A stretch of DNA of 49,712 nucleotides from Parvibaculum sp036499025 (GCA_036499025.1 DASYEM010000138.1:1-49712), one strand, 5' to 3'; positions 8,123 through 15,979 are shown, counted from the first letter of the stretch. Program-made: numbers and translations. Notes: generated by a model not told the origin, from the letters alone.

Positions 8123-8139
8123 CCTACCAAACCTAGTTG
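8111..8139 (+). promoter_or_regulatory. Inward promoter in the left transposon end
   Basis: A consensus -35 box TTGACA (8111-8116), lying inside the terminal repeat, is 17 bases from a weak -10 box TAGTTG (8134-8139). It points at the small gene starting at 8195. Confidence 0.5.
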
Positions 8140-8194
8140 GGAATGGACAGGCCGGTGTTCGAGATGATGCTCCCGCTAACCTGGGAGAAAGAAT

Positions 8195-8353
8195 GTGGAT
8201 AAAGAAGACAGCGATATTGAAGTCACGCCCGAGATGATTGAGGCCGGAGCGCGTATTTTGGAAGCCTTTTACGACGCCCTTCCCAGTGCGGCTGAAAGCC
8301 ATGCCGAAATGATCTTCAGGGCTATGGTCGCCGCTTCTCCTGAAGGGCGATAA
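8195..8353 (+). CDS. Small transposon passenger protein, function unknown
   Basis: A 52-residue frame starting with GTG (MDKEDSDIEVTPEMIEAG...), too short for most gene finders. It has a GGGAGAAAG ribosome site about six bases upstream, a promoter in the transposon end and an acidic N-terminus followed by an amphipathic helix (EMIEAGARILEAFYDALP). Its last 32 bases overlap the end of the convergent 213-residue gene. I do not recognise the family; the TPEMIEAG start resembles small hypothetical proteins common in Hyphomicrobiales accessory DNA. Promoter, ribosome site and frame support it as a real gene. Confidence 0.55.
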   Translation: MDKEDSDIEVTPEMIEAGARILEAFYDALPSAAESHAEMIFRAMVAASPEGR

Positions 8354-8963
8354 GCATATTGCGGTGTAGCCCCATTGTTCTATTAGCAAGCAAGTGAAAT
8401 TCTTTTGTGATGGCCATTAGTTCGGCGGAGCCATAGGCGTATGCGAGAGTGATTGTTGAGGGCGCGCCGCTTGTTTGTTTTGCGAGCTTCCGTGTTTTTG
8501 TGGCGTGTCGAGCCGGAATTAGCGCGGACCCTTGAATCGTTTGGCCATCGGGTGAATAGGGTTGAACGATTCCGTGCGCAATGTCATTTCGAAGCGCAGC
8601 AAAACCAGTTGCCTCGTCTAAAAGTAGCTTCAACATTGCTTGTGCGGGATGTGGATGTTTTACAAAATAAGCGTCAGCCGCCGCTCTAATCATGTCGCCA
8701 CGCCCGCGAAATGTCATAACTGAACCATATGCCCGAAGCGCCGGTTCGGTTTCATTTTTAGCGCCCACAAGCACGCCAAAAATCAAACCAAAATACGCTT
8801 CAAAATGTTCCCATTCACTTAGGGCGCGACCAACCCACTCAAACGTATTTCTCTCATCATCATCACCCTTCGCTGGGAGCGGGGGTCGATCCCAAGGTTT
8901 TGGCTGTTTTGGCGTTGGGGGTGGAGTGACTTTCCTGATTTTAGCTTTTTTCCCTGACGCCAT
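8322..8963 (-). CDS. Transposon passenger protein with a HEPN-like Rx4H motif
   Basis: A 213-residue, mostly helical protein with a Lys/Pro-rich N-terminal 40 residues (KKAKIRKVTPPPTPKQPKPW) and then helices. LRNDIAHG near residue 134 fits the R-x4-H motif of HEPN-fold ribonucleases and related helical proteins. HEPN domains act as RNases in toxin-antitoxin and anti-phage systems or as RNA-binding scaffolds; catalytic activity here is an inference. A GGGGGA ribosome site lies about nine bases upstream of the ATG. It is divergent from the 56-residue gene, with 14 bases between starts. It sits wholly inside the transposon, so it travels with it. An alternative is a non-catalytic HEPN-like protein. 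Confidence 0.65.
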   Translation of the reverse strand: MASGKKAKIRKVTPPPTPKQPKPWDRPPLPAKGDDDERNTFEWVGRALSEWEHFEAYFGLIFGVLVGAKNETEPALRAYGSVMTFRGRGDMIRAAADAYFVKHPHPAQAMLKLLLDEATGFAALRNDIAHGIVQPYSPDGQTIQGSALIPARHATKTRKLAKQTSGAPSTITLAYAYGSAELMAITKEFHLLANRTMGLHRNMLIALQEKRRP

Positions 8964-8977
8964 GATATCGTCCCCCG

Positions 8978-9148
8978 ATGAGTAAATCTAAATCAACAAA
9001 ACCAGAAACGCGTAATGAAGAAACTGTGCCCGACGCTTGGCAGCGTTTCGAGCGTGCCGTTGACGTAGCTCTGCGCACGCCAGCGATGCACAGAGAACCA
9101 GCGAAGAAAAAGCCAACAAAAAAAACGACAAAGACCAAGAAATCCTAG
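8978..9148 (+). CDS. Small basic transposon passenger protein, function unknown
   Basis: A 56-residue frame (MSKSKSTKPETRNEETVPDA...) with a helical middle DAWQRFERAVDVALRTPA and a tail of Lys/Thr/Pro residues ending TKTKKS. Small proteins with a WxRFExAVDxAL core followed by a Lys-rich tail are frequent hypothetical genes beside IS elements in Alphaproteobacteria, as far as I recall. The tail suggests nucleic-acid contact. The start is divergent from the HEPN-like gene, 14 bases away, so promoters must overlap the opposite gene. No clear ribosome site is visible. Confidence 0.55.
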   Translation: MSKSKSTKPETRNEETVPDAWQRFERAVDVALRTPAMHREPAKKKPTKKTTKTKKS

Positions 9149-9205
9149 CCTGAGTCGCCTTCGTCCGATGGTGCTTTTCTTGAACGTTTCGGCCCGTGAT
9201 AACGC

Positions 9206-10159
9206 TTAGCCTTGAGCGGCTGCTTGGCCGTTAATCCGCCGATAGGTCAGGCGTTTCCCGACGATGCCGGGAATGGACTTCTCAAAGCGTTCCACATCGT
9301 CAACGCCCAGCTTGGCGCGGTTGTTATAGCGGAAGTCGAACTCCGCCAGATAACGCTTCAAGTGCTGCTGCGAGACATGGTGGAACGTGCCGCCGATGCC
9401 GCGCTTGAGAACCGAGAAGAAGCCCTCAATTGTATTGGTGTGGAAGTCGCCGCGCACATATTCTGCGGTCGAATGATTGACCACCTCATGGGCCGGAAAA
9501 TCCTTGGCCATGTGGCGATACTGGCCTGCGTCGTCTGTCACAAGGAACGTATCGCCCTTCACCTGAGCAACAAGGATGGGGCGAAGCGTCGAGGCGGTAA
9601 CGCTGGTGACGTGCTGCGAGCGAACCTGCCCCTTGCGCTCAACAAGAGCGAAGACGGTATCCTTGCCATATGAACCGCCAATGAACTTGCCGCGCTGGTG
9701 GCGATGCTTGTTCTTTTCCTTGCCCCCAATAAATGTCTCGTCGGCCTCGACAAACTTGCCCTCTCCGCCCATCGGGGAAAGATCGGTCTGGCGCAGGCTT
9801 TCGCGGATGCGGTGGCAGAGGAACCAAGAGGATTTTTTGCTGATGCCGAGCAAGCGGCCAATCTCAAGGGCGCTGATGCCGTTCTTTGACGCCATCATGA
9901 GATGTGTCGCGGCAAGCCACTTGTTGAGCGGGATTTTGGAACGCTCGTACAGCGTGCCCACCGTGACCGTGAAGGGCTCACGGCAGGCGTTGCACTGATA
10001 GAGGCCCGGACGGTGAGATTTGCCCTGCATCAGCGTGGCTTCGCCTACCGTGCCGCATTTCGGGCAAACCGGGCCGTCTTTCCAGAGCCGGGCCTCAAGC
10101 CATTCACGGGCTTTGTCGGCATCGTGGAAGATCGGATTTGAAAGCGCGGCTTTGCTCAT
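9206..10159 (-). CDS. IS1595-family (ISXO2-like) transposase
   Basis: A 317-residue transposase. An N-terminal zinc ribbon is formed by Cys32-x2-Cys35 and Cys56-x2-Cys59, then a helix-turn-helix-like segment (ISALEIGRLLGISKKSSWFLCHRI, 95-118). The ISXO2-like DDE core follows: Asp140 in VEADETFIGG, Asp209/210 in VTDDAGQY, and HTNTIEGFFSVLKRG (240-254), with the Asn/Glu and downstream Lys typical of the family. The frame is intact and full length. A promoter with its -35 box in the right terminal repeat and an AGGAG ribosome site seven bases before the ATG drive it. It catalyses transposition of the 8098-10221 element. Confidence 0.95.
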   Translation of the reverse strand: MSKAALSNPIFHDADKAREWLEARLWKDGPVCPKCGTVGEATLMQGKSHRPGLYQCNACREPFTVTVGTLYERSKIPLNKWLAATHLMMASKNGISALEIGRLLGISKKSSWFLCHRIRESLRQTDLSPMGGEGKFVEADETFIGGKEKNKHRHQRGKFIGGSYGKDTVFALVERKGQVRSQHVTSVTASTLRPILVAQVKGDTFLVTDDAGQYRHMAKDFPAHEVVNHSTAEYVRGDFHTNTIEGFFSVLKRGIGGTFHHVSQQHLKRYLAEFDFRYNNRAKLGVDDVERFEKSIPGIVGKRLTYRRINGQAAAQG

Positions 10160-10179
10160 GGCTATCTCCTATGAGCAAT

Positions 10180-10208
10180 AATCTAGGGATTGCGCCCTAC
10201 TATGTCAA
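10180..10208 (-). promoter_or_regulatory. Transposase promoter, partly inside the right terminal repeat
   Basis: On the minus strand TTGACA (complement of 10203-10208) is separated by 17 bases from TAGATT (complement of 10180-10185). The -35 box lies in the terminal repeat, which places the promoter just upstream of the AGGAG site and transposase ATG. Confidence 0.6.
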
Positions 10209-10221
10209 GGTGATAACTCCC
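10197..10221. repeat. Right terminal inverted repeat of the transposon
   Basis: Exact reverse complement of 8098-8122 over all 25 positions. The target duplication starts at the next base. Confidence 0.85.
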
Positions 10222-10230
10222 GGACAAGCC
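10222..10230. repeat. Target-site duplication, right copy
   Basis: GGACAAGCC, identical to 8089-8097. The bases that follow (CGGGGTGACA) complete the palindromic repeat that the insertion split. Confidence 0.75.
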
Positions 10231-10292
10231 CGGGGTGACAAGCAAAGTTTGCGGAAACGTACATCCTGTCCACGCCCCATCCCCACTTTGTC

Positions 10293-10315
10293 ATTGCCGG
10301 GCTTGACCCGGCAAT
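10293..10315. repeat. Palindromic intergenic repeat, right of the transposon
   Basis: ATTGCCGGG (10293-10301) and CCCGGCAAT (10307-10315) form a 9-bp perfect hairpin with loop CTTGA. It is the same CCGG-centred class as the element at 8027. It lies 20 bases past the nrdJ stop and could end its transcript, although no T run follows. Confidence 0.65.
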
Positions 10316-10334
10316 CCAGAGCGCATTCCGCCCC

Positions 10335-13300
10335 TCAACTACACCCGCTCGTGCCCCCACACGTCTCGCACTTCAGGCACGTCCCGTTCCGCACCATCGT
10401 AAAATTTCCGCATTCGCCGCAGGCTTCGCCCTCATAGCCCTTCATCCGCGCTTCGGCGAGGTTGCGTGAAAAGCCGCGCGACAAACCCAGTCCCTCATCG
10501 CGCAATGTCGCCGCGTTGACGATCATGTCTTCGGCTTGCTCCGACGCGTCGAGCATCGCCTTGGTCGCCGTCGCGCCTGCCGCGCCGCCGCGCACGATGT
10601 AGAGATTCCGCATCTGCGGATTGCGCGTGAAGCCGGGGCTGACGACGGAGGAGGCGGGGAGTTTGCCTTCCGCATCGCCGCCGCCCATCACGTCGAAGCC
10701 GATTTCCTTCGGATCGACATGGCCGAGATCGGCCCTGCCGAGATAGGAAACCGCCAGCTCCCGGAACACATAGTCGAGGATCGAGGTCGCGTTCTTGATC
10801 CGGTCATTGCCCTGCACGAGGCCCGCCGGTTCGAAGCGTGTAAACGTGAACGCCTCGACATATTCCTCCAGCGGCACGCCATATTGCAGGCCCAGCGAAA
10901 TCGCGATGGCGAAATTATTCATCAGCGAACGGAAGGCCGCACCCTCCTTGTGCATGTCGATGAAAATTTCACCGATGGTCCCGTCTTCATATTCGCCGGT
11001 GCGCAGGTAAACCTTGTGCCCGCCGACCAGCGCTTTCTGTGTGTAACCCTTGCGCCGGTCCGGCAGCTTCTGCCGTTCCTTGGCGCGTTCGACGATCCGT
11101 TCGACGAAAGTTTCCGCGACGACGCGGGCGCGTTCCGCCTGCGGCAGCGCCATGATCCGCTCGGCTGCGGGCTCGTCTTCTTCCTCCATCGCGTCGTCTT
11201 CGAGGATTTGCGAGTTGAGCGGCTGCGAGAGTTTGGAGCCGTCGCGGTAAAGCGCATTGGCTTTGAGCGCCAGCTTCCACGACAGCATGTAGCTCGCCTT
11301 GCAGTCCTCGACGGTGGCCGCATTCGGCATATTGATGGTCTTGGAGATCGCGCCCGAGATGAAGGGCTGCGACGCCGCCATCATGCGGATATGGCTCTCG
11401 ACCGACAGAAACCGCGTGCCGGTGCGCCCGCAAGGATTGGCGCAATCGAAAATCGGCAGATGCGCGTCTTTCAGATGCGGGGCGCCCTCGACCGTCATCG
11501 CTCCGCAGACATGCAGGTTCGCCGCGTCGATCTGCGCCTTCGAGAAGCCGATGGCGGCGAGCAGGTCGAAATCGAGATCGTCCATCGCCTCCGCGTCGAG
11601 CTGCAAAACTTGCGTGCAGAATTCTTCGCCCAGCGTCCACTTGTTGAAAACGAAACGAATGTCGAAAGCCGTCGCCAGCGCCCCCTCGATGGCGGCGATT
11701 TTCTCCGGCGTGAAACCCTTGGCGCGCAACGTTCCGTGATTGATGGCCGGTGCATGTTCGAGCGTACCGAGACCGACCGCATAGTCGATGATGTCTTCGA
11801 CTTCGCGCGTCGAATAGCCGAGGGTGCGCAAGGCCTGCGGCACGGCGCGGTTGATGATCTTGAAGTAACCGCCGCCGGCGAGCTTCTTGAATTTCACCAG
11901 CGCGAAATCGGGCTCGATGCCCGTCGTGTCGCAATCCATGACGAGGCCGATCGTTCCGGTCGGCGCGACAACGCTCGCCTGCGCATTGCGATAGCCGTGG
12001 CGCTCGCCCATGGCGACCGCGAGGTCCCAGGCCGCGCGCGCATGATCGACAAGATCGCGCTGCGGGCAGTTCGCGGCGTCGAGCGCCACCGGCGCGACGC
12101 TGAGGCCCTCGTAAGCGGTATCGACGCCATGCGCCGCCCGTGCGTGATTGCGCATCACGCGCAGCATATGCTCGCGATTGTCGGCATAACCAGCGAACGC
12201 CCCAAGCTCTTTCGCCATCTGCGCCGAGGTTGCGTAAGCGACGCCGGTCATGATCGCGCTGATCGCACCGCAAAGGCTCCGCGCCTGCGGGCTGTCATAG
12301 GCAATACCCGCCGACATCAAAAGCCCGCCGATATTGGCGAAACCGAGACCGAGCGTCCGGTACTGGAAGGAGCGTTCGGCAATCTCGCGGCTCGGGAATT
12401 GCGCCATCAGCACCGAGATTTCAAGCGTCAGCGTCCAGAGCTTCACCGCATGTTCGAACGCCTCGACATCGAAGCGGCCGCCTTCCTCGCGGAAGGTCAT
12501 CAGGTTCAGCGAGGCGAGGTTGCAGGCCGTGTCGTCGAGGAACATATATTCCGAACACGGATTGCTGGCGCGGATCGGCCCGGAAGCAGGGCAGGTGTGC
12601 CAGTCGTTGATCGTCGTATGGAACTGAATGCCCGGATCGGCGCTGGCCCAGGCTGCATGCCCGATCTGCTCCCAAAGCTCGCGCGCCTTCAGCACTTTCG
12701 ACACTTTGCCGTCGGTGCGCTGCGTCAGCGCCCAGTCGCCGTCTTCCTCTACCGCGCGCAGGAAGTCGTCATCGACGCGCACGGTGTTGTTGGAGTTCTG
12801 GCCCGAGACGGTCAGATAGGCTTCCGAATCCCAATCCGTGTCGTAAATCTTGAAGTCGATATCCGTATAGCCCTGACGCGCGAACTGGATGACGCGCTGA
12901 ATATAATTCTCCGGCACATGCATTTTGCGCGCGGCGATGATTTCGCGCTTCAGCGCCGGATTCTTTTTCGGATCGAAGCAGTCGCCGTCCGAGCCTTCGC
13001 AATTGACGCAGGCGCGCATGACCGCGCCGAGATGCTTCTGGTTGATCTTCGAGCCGGTGACGAGCGCCGCCACCTTCTGTTCTTCCACGACCTTCCAGTT
13101 GATGAAGGCTTCGATGTCGGGATGGTCCACGTCGACGATCACCATCTTCGCCGCGCGTCGCGTCGTGCCGCCCGATTTGATCGCGCCCGCCGCCCGGTCG
13201 CCGATCTTCAGGAAGCTCATCAGGCCCGACGATTTGCCGCCGCCCGAAAGCCCTTCCTCCTCGCCGCGCAACGACGAGAAATTGGAACCCGTGCCCGAAC

Positions 13301-13982
13301 CGTATTTGAAAAGCCGCGCCTCGCGGACCCAGAGATCCATGATCCCGTTCTCATTGACGAGATCGTCATTGACGCTCTGGATGAAGCAGGCATGCGGCTG
13401 CGGGCGTTCATAGGCGCTGGTCGCGCGCATCGTCTCGCCGCTCGGATGATCGACATAGAAATGGCCTTGCGCCGGGCCGTCTATGCCATAGGCCCAATGC
13501 AGGCCGGTGTTGAACCATTGCGGGCTGTTCGGCGCCGCGATCTGTGCCGCGAGCATGTAGGCCATGTCGTCGCGATAGGCGAGCGCGTCGGCCTCCGTGT
13601 CGAAGTAGCCGCCTTTCCATCCCCAATAGGCCCAGGTGCCGGCAAGCCGGTCGAAGACCTGCCGCGCATCCTGCTCGCCGGTGGAGCGTTCATTTCCGGG
13701 CAGCGCCGCAAGCGCCTCCTGGTCGGGCTCGTGTCGCCAAAGGAACACGGGGACATCTTTTTCGGGCACCGCGCGCAGCACGGCGGCGACGCCGGCGCGG
13801 CGGAAATATTTTTGCGCGAGGATGTCGCAGGCAACCTGGCTCCAGGCGTCTGGTACGACAACATCGGCGACTGTTCCGACAACCGAGCCGTCCGGGTTGC
13901 GTATCTCGCTGGTCGTGGTGCGGAAGGAAATTCCCTGATAGGGCGACTGACCCTCGACGGTGAAACAACGTTGGATACGCAT
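10335..13982 (-). CDS. nrdJ: Vitamin B12-dependent (class II) ribonucleotide reductase
   Basis: Reduces ribonucleotides to deoxyribonucleotides with adenosylcobalamin as radical source, working with or without oxygen. The 1,215-residue protein matches the long alphaproteobacterial NrdJ. The first redox Cys is Cys199 in PHACFIQS. The active-site motif is NPCSEY with Asn474, Cys476 and Glu478. The C-terminus has a Cys-rich zinc-type tail (CGECGNFTMV, CLKCETCGG) ending in SGCS. I choose ATG at 13982 (MRIQRCFTVEG), which has TGAGGGG four bases upstream; a TTG 12 bases earlier is the alternative. No class I or III RNR is in the window. No cobalamin riboswitch is visible ahead of it, as expected because the enzyme needs B12. 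Confidence 0.96.
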   Translation of the reverse strand: MRIQRCFTVEGQSPYQGISFRTTTSEIRNPDGSVVGTVADVVVPDAWSQVACDILAQKYFRRAGVAAVLRAVPEKDVPVFLWRHEPDQEALAALPGNERSTGEQDARQVFDRLAGTWAYWGWKGGYFDTEADALAYRDDMAYMLAAQIAAPNSPQWFNTGLHWAYGIDGPAQGHFYVDHPSGETMRATSAYERPQPHACFIQSVNDDLVNENGIMDLWVREARLFKYGSGTGSNFSSLRGEEEGLSGGGKSSGLMSFLKIGDRAAGAIKSGGTTRRAAKMVIVDVDHPDIEAFINWKVVEEQKVAALVTGSKINQKHLGAVMRACVNCEGSDGDCFDPKKNPALKREIIAARKMHVPENYIQRVIQFARQGYTDIDFKIYDTDWDSEAYLTVSGQNSNNTVRVDDDFLRAVEEDGDWALTQRTDGKVSKVLKARELWEQIGHAAWASADPGIQFHTTINDWHTCPASGPIRASNPCSEYMFLDDTACNLASLNLMTFREEGGRFDVEAFEHAVKLWTLTLEISVLMAQFPSREIAERSFQYRTLGLGFANIGGLLMSAGIAYDSPQARSLCGAISAIMTGVAYATSAQMAKELGAFAGYADNREHMLRVMRNHARAAHGVDTAYEGLSVAPVALDAANCPQRDLVDHARAAWDLAVAMGERHGYRNAQASVVAPTGTIGLVMDCDTTGIEPDFALVKFKKLAGGGYFKIINRAVPQALRTLGYSTREVEDIIDYAVGLGTLEHAPAINHGTLRAKGFTPEKIAAIEGALATAFDIRFVFNKWTLGEEFCTQVLQLDAEAMDDLDFDLLAAIGFSKAQIDAANLHVCGAMTVEGAPHLKDAHLPIFDCANPCGRTGTRFLSVESHIRMMAASQPFISGAISKTINMPNAATVEDCKASYMLSWKLALKANALYRDGSKLSQPLNSQILEDDAMEEEDEPAAERIMALPQAERARVVAETFVERIVERAKERQKLPDRRKGYTQKALVGGHKVYLRTGEYEDGTIGEIFIDMHKEGAAFRSLMNNFAIAISLGLQYGVPLEEYVEAFTFTRFEPAGLVQGNDRIKNATSILDYVFRELAVSYLGRADLGHVDPKEIGFDVMGGGDAEGKLPASSVVSPGFTRNPQMRNLYIVRGGAAGATATKAMLDASEQAEDMIVNAATLRDEGLGLSRGFSRNLAEARMKGYEGEACGECGNFTMVRNGTCLKCETCGGTSGCS

Positions 13983-14383
13983 CGGACCCCTCAAAGCTTT
14001 CGCGTTCGGCTCTTATTGAGGGCGGGGCAGAGGCCGAAGCCCGAATTTTGGACAAAGCGATCCCGCCGCGCCTGTCCGCCTTTTTCGATCAACCTTAACT
14101 AGTTGATCTTAAAAGGTTTTCCAGTCGCCCGATCAGGCTCTGTGTTTTTAAATCCGGTCTTCGGCCTCGCGCCACCCCTTGGCGAAGGGAAATCTTGAGC
14201 CTCGGGGCCGTTTTGGTCAAGCCATAGTGTTTAAACCAGCAACCACGCCTACATTTTGCGTCGGCTCCGCGCGCGGTTCGCTGCGAATCGCCTTTGCCTC
14301 ACGCAGGCTCACACGATTAGCCGAAAGGTAAGGTTTTAAACGTGAAATAGGGTCTTCGAGTTCGGGGGCGGAGCCGGAAGACC
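13983..14383. other. Intergenic region between divergent nrdJ and the receiver gene
   Basis: About 400 bases without a convincing gene. It must hold both promoters. GATCAAC at 14087-14093 is inverted exactly at 14102-14108, a dyad that could be an operator for nrdJ. AACCTT (14091-14096) and AAGGTT (14113-14118) give a second overlapping dyad. I see no NrdR box, cobalamin riboswitch or tRNA. The stretch is AT-richer than the surrounding genes at 14080-14150. Confidence 0.4.
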
Positions 14384-14917
14384 ATGTCGCAGAACGTCAG
14401 CACAGCTTTTGGTATGTCGATGAAGGATCTCGACATCCTCATCGTCGACGACAACGCCAACATGCGTCTCCTCGTGCGCACGATCCTCCGCAGCTTCGGT
14501 CTCCGCGAGGCGCGTCAGGCGCGCGACGGCACCACAGCGCTTGCCGAACTCGACCGCAAAGCTCCCTCGATCATCATTTCCGATTGGGAAATGGCGCCGA
14601 TGAACGGCCTCGATTTCATCCGCGCCGTGCGCCGCGTCGGCCGTGAACCGCTTTGTTTCGTGCCGATCATCGTGCTGACGGCGCACGCCTCGCGCCAGCT
14701 CATTCAGGAAGCATTCGACTCCGGCGCCACGCAGCTTCTCGTGAAGCCGGTGACGCCCGCGAACCTCCTCCAGCGCATCGGCTGGGTGCTGGAAGACGAC
14801 CGCCCCTTCGAGCAGGTCGGCGACATTTACCGCCAGGAAATGCGCCTGCCAAAGGCCGCGCAGAAACCCGCGCCCACCGCCGCGCCCAAGTCGAACCAGA
14901 CCTGGGCCCTGGACTAA
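14384..14917 (+). CDS. Stand-alone receiver-domain response regulator
   Basis: A 177-residue CheY-like protein with a single receiver domain at about 15-140. The acidic pair is Asp22-Asp23, the phospho-acceptor Asp67 (ISDWEMAPMNG), the switch Thr99 and the conserved Lys121 (LVKPVT). No output domain follows, only a 35-residue Ala/Pro/Lys tail. Such proteins relay phosphate or signal by protein contact. No histidine kinase is nearby, so the partner is unknown. The sequence MSQNVSTAFGMSMKDLDILIV leaves ATG choices at residues 1, 11 and 13; the first has a GGAAG site a few bases upstream. It is not simply DivK, which is shorter. Confidence 0.9.
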   Translation: MSQNVSTAFGMSMKDLDILIVDDNANMRLLVRTILRSFGLREARQARDGTTALAELDRKAPSIIISDWEMAPMNGLDFIRAVRRVGREPLCFVPIIVLTAHASRQLIQEAFDSGATQLLVKPVTPANLLQRIGWVLEDDRPFEQVGDIYRQEMRLPKAAQKPAPTAAPKSNQTWALD

Positions 14918-15036
14918 CCCTGCACCAGTCCGGCTCTGGACCATCCCGCCAGCGAATGCCATATTCGGCCCGCCTTCGAAGGAAGGCGGAATCGGATTCT
15001 TGGCCTCCCCGCGAGGCCCCGTAACGGTGTGATCTC

Positions 15037-15435
15037 ATGAGCCTCTTCTCCGAAATCTTCACCTGGTGGCAAGGCCAGACGATGGGCACGCGCTTCTATA
15101 CGTGGAAGAACGGCAAGCCGGTCGGCACGGACGGGCAGGGCAACCGCTATTACGAAGCCAGAAATGGCGCGACCGTCGGCGGCTACCCGCGCCGCTGGGT
15201 GGTTTACAACGGCTATGCCGAAGCCTCCCGCGTGCCGCCCGAATGGCATGGCTGGCTGCACAACACGGTCGCAACGCCGCCCACCGCCGAAGACTACACC
15301 GCGAAGTCCTGGCAGCAGCCGCACCGTCCGAACTTGACGGGCACGCCGCGCGCCTATCGCCCGAAAGGCAGCATCATCCGTGGCGGTGAGCGCCCCAAGG
15401 CGACAGGCGATTACGAGCCCTGGCGCCCGCTGTAA
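15037..15435 (+). CDS. NDUFA12/B17.2-family complex I accessory subunit
   Basis: A 132-residue protein of the NDUFA12 family, a supernumerary subunit of NADH:ubiquinone oxidoreductase shared by mitochondria and Alphaproteobacteria. The family pattern is clear: TRFYTWKNGKPVGTDGQGNRYYE, then GGYPRRWVVYNGYAEASRVPPEWHGWLHN, and the Pro-rich end. It binds peripherally near the junction of the arms and helps assembly or stability. The nuo operon is not in the window; NDUFA12 genes are normally apart from it and beside mlaD/DUF2155/aat as here. This is one of the best class markers in the window. Confidence 0.93.
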   Translation: MSLFSEIFTWWQGQTMGTRFYTWKNGKPVGTDGQGNRYYEARNGATVGGYPRRWVVYNGYAEASRVPPEWHGWLHNTVATPPTAEDYTAKSWQQPHRPNLTGTPRAYRPKGSIIRGGERPKATGDYEPWRPL

Positions 15436-15471
15436 ATTCAAGCACTTAAGCCCGATCACCTGAGGACTCGC

Positions 15472-15969
15472 ATGCAAAGCAATCTCGTCGAAACGCTGAT
15501 CGGCGCCATCGTCGTCGTCATCGCCGGCGTCTTCCTCTTTTACGGCTACTCGAATTCGGGCATGCGCAGCGCCGGCGGGTATCATGTGAAAGCGGAGTTC
15601 GATCGCGTCGATGGCTTGGCGAACGGCAGCGACGTCCGACTTTCCGGCATCAAGATCGGCACGGTGGTGGGGCAGGCAATCGACCAGAAGAACTATCAGG
15701 CGGTTGTCACCATGAGCCTCGCGCCCGACGTGAAAATTCCCGACGACTCCAGCGCCAAGATCACCAGCGAAGGCCTTCTCGGTTCGAACTATGTCGCTTT
15801 GACGCCGGGCGGAAGCGCCGAATATCTGGCCGATGGCGGCGAGATCAGCTTCACGCAAGGCTCCGTGGATCTGATGGGCCTGATCGGGCAGGCGGTCTTC
15901 TCGGCAGGCAGCGGCAAAAGCGACGGCGCGAAATCTGCACCGACGCCTGCACCCGCCACACCGCAATAG
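15472..15969 (+). CDS. mlaD: MlaD-type lipid-transport substrate-binding protein
   Basis: A 165-residue inner-membrane-anchored periplasmic protein. One N-terminal helix (about 8-28, LIGAIVVVIAGVFLFYGY) precedes an MCE/MlaD domain (about 40-130) with DRVDGLANGSDVRLSGIKIG and the pore-loop region SEGLLGSNYVALTPGG. In the Mla pathway a hexamer of this protein guides phospholipids between the inner and outer membranes and works with MlaE/MlaF, which are not in this window. The tail is Ala/Pro-rich. It is 36 bases past the NDUFA12 stop and 10 bases before the DUF2155 gene, so all three probably form one operon. Confidence 0.88.
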   Translation: MQSNLVETLIGAIVVVIAGVFLFYGYSNSGMRSAGGYHVKAEFDRVDGLANGSDVRLSGIKIGTVVGQAIDQKNYQAVVTMSLAPDVKIPDDSSAKITSEGLLGSNYVALTPGGSAEYLADGGEISFTQGSVDLMGLIGQAVFSAGSGKSDGAKSAPTPAPATPQ

Positions 15970-15979
15970 GCCGACGATT

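Larger units (their letters stand above)
8098..10221 (-). mobile_element. IS1595-type transposon with passenger genes
   Basis: A 2,124-bp element bounded by 25-bp perfect terminal inverted repeats (8098-8122 and 10197-10221) and by a 9-bp direct repeat. It encodes an IS1595-family transposase (9206-10159, minus strand) and three further open frames: 52 aa (8195-8353, +), 213 aa (8322-8963, -) and 56 aa (8978-9148, +). A plain IS1595 member is roughly 1 kb; this one is double because of the extra genes, which is known for the family. All frames are intact and the ends match perfectly, so the insertion looks recent and may still be mobile. Base use is more AT-rich than in the neighbouring genes. 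Confidence 0.88.

Noticed and set aside
8195..8963. Classic toxin-antitoxin operon in the transposon
   Set aside because: The small genes are convergent and divergent to the HEPN-like gene rather than co-directional and overlapping as in usual operons, so I report only a possible module.
10536..14102. 1,188-codon frame on the plus strand opposite nrdJ
   Set aside because: It is the mirror of a certain gene in GC-rich DNA, with no family-like motifs and Arg/Ala/His-rich composition.
13983..14383. Cobalamin riboswitch or NrdR boxes ahead of nrdJ
   Set aside because: No B12-box or paired NrdR motifs were found; a B12-dependent enzyme would not be expected to be shut off by cobalamin.
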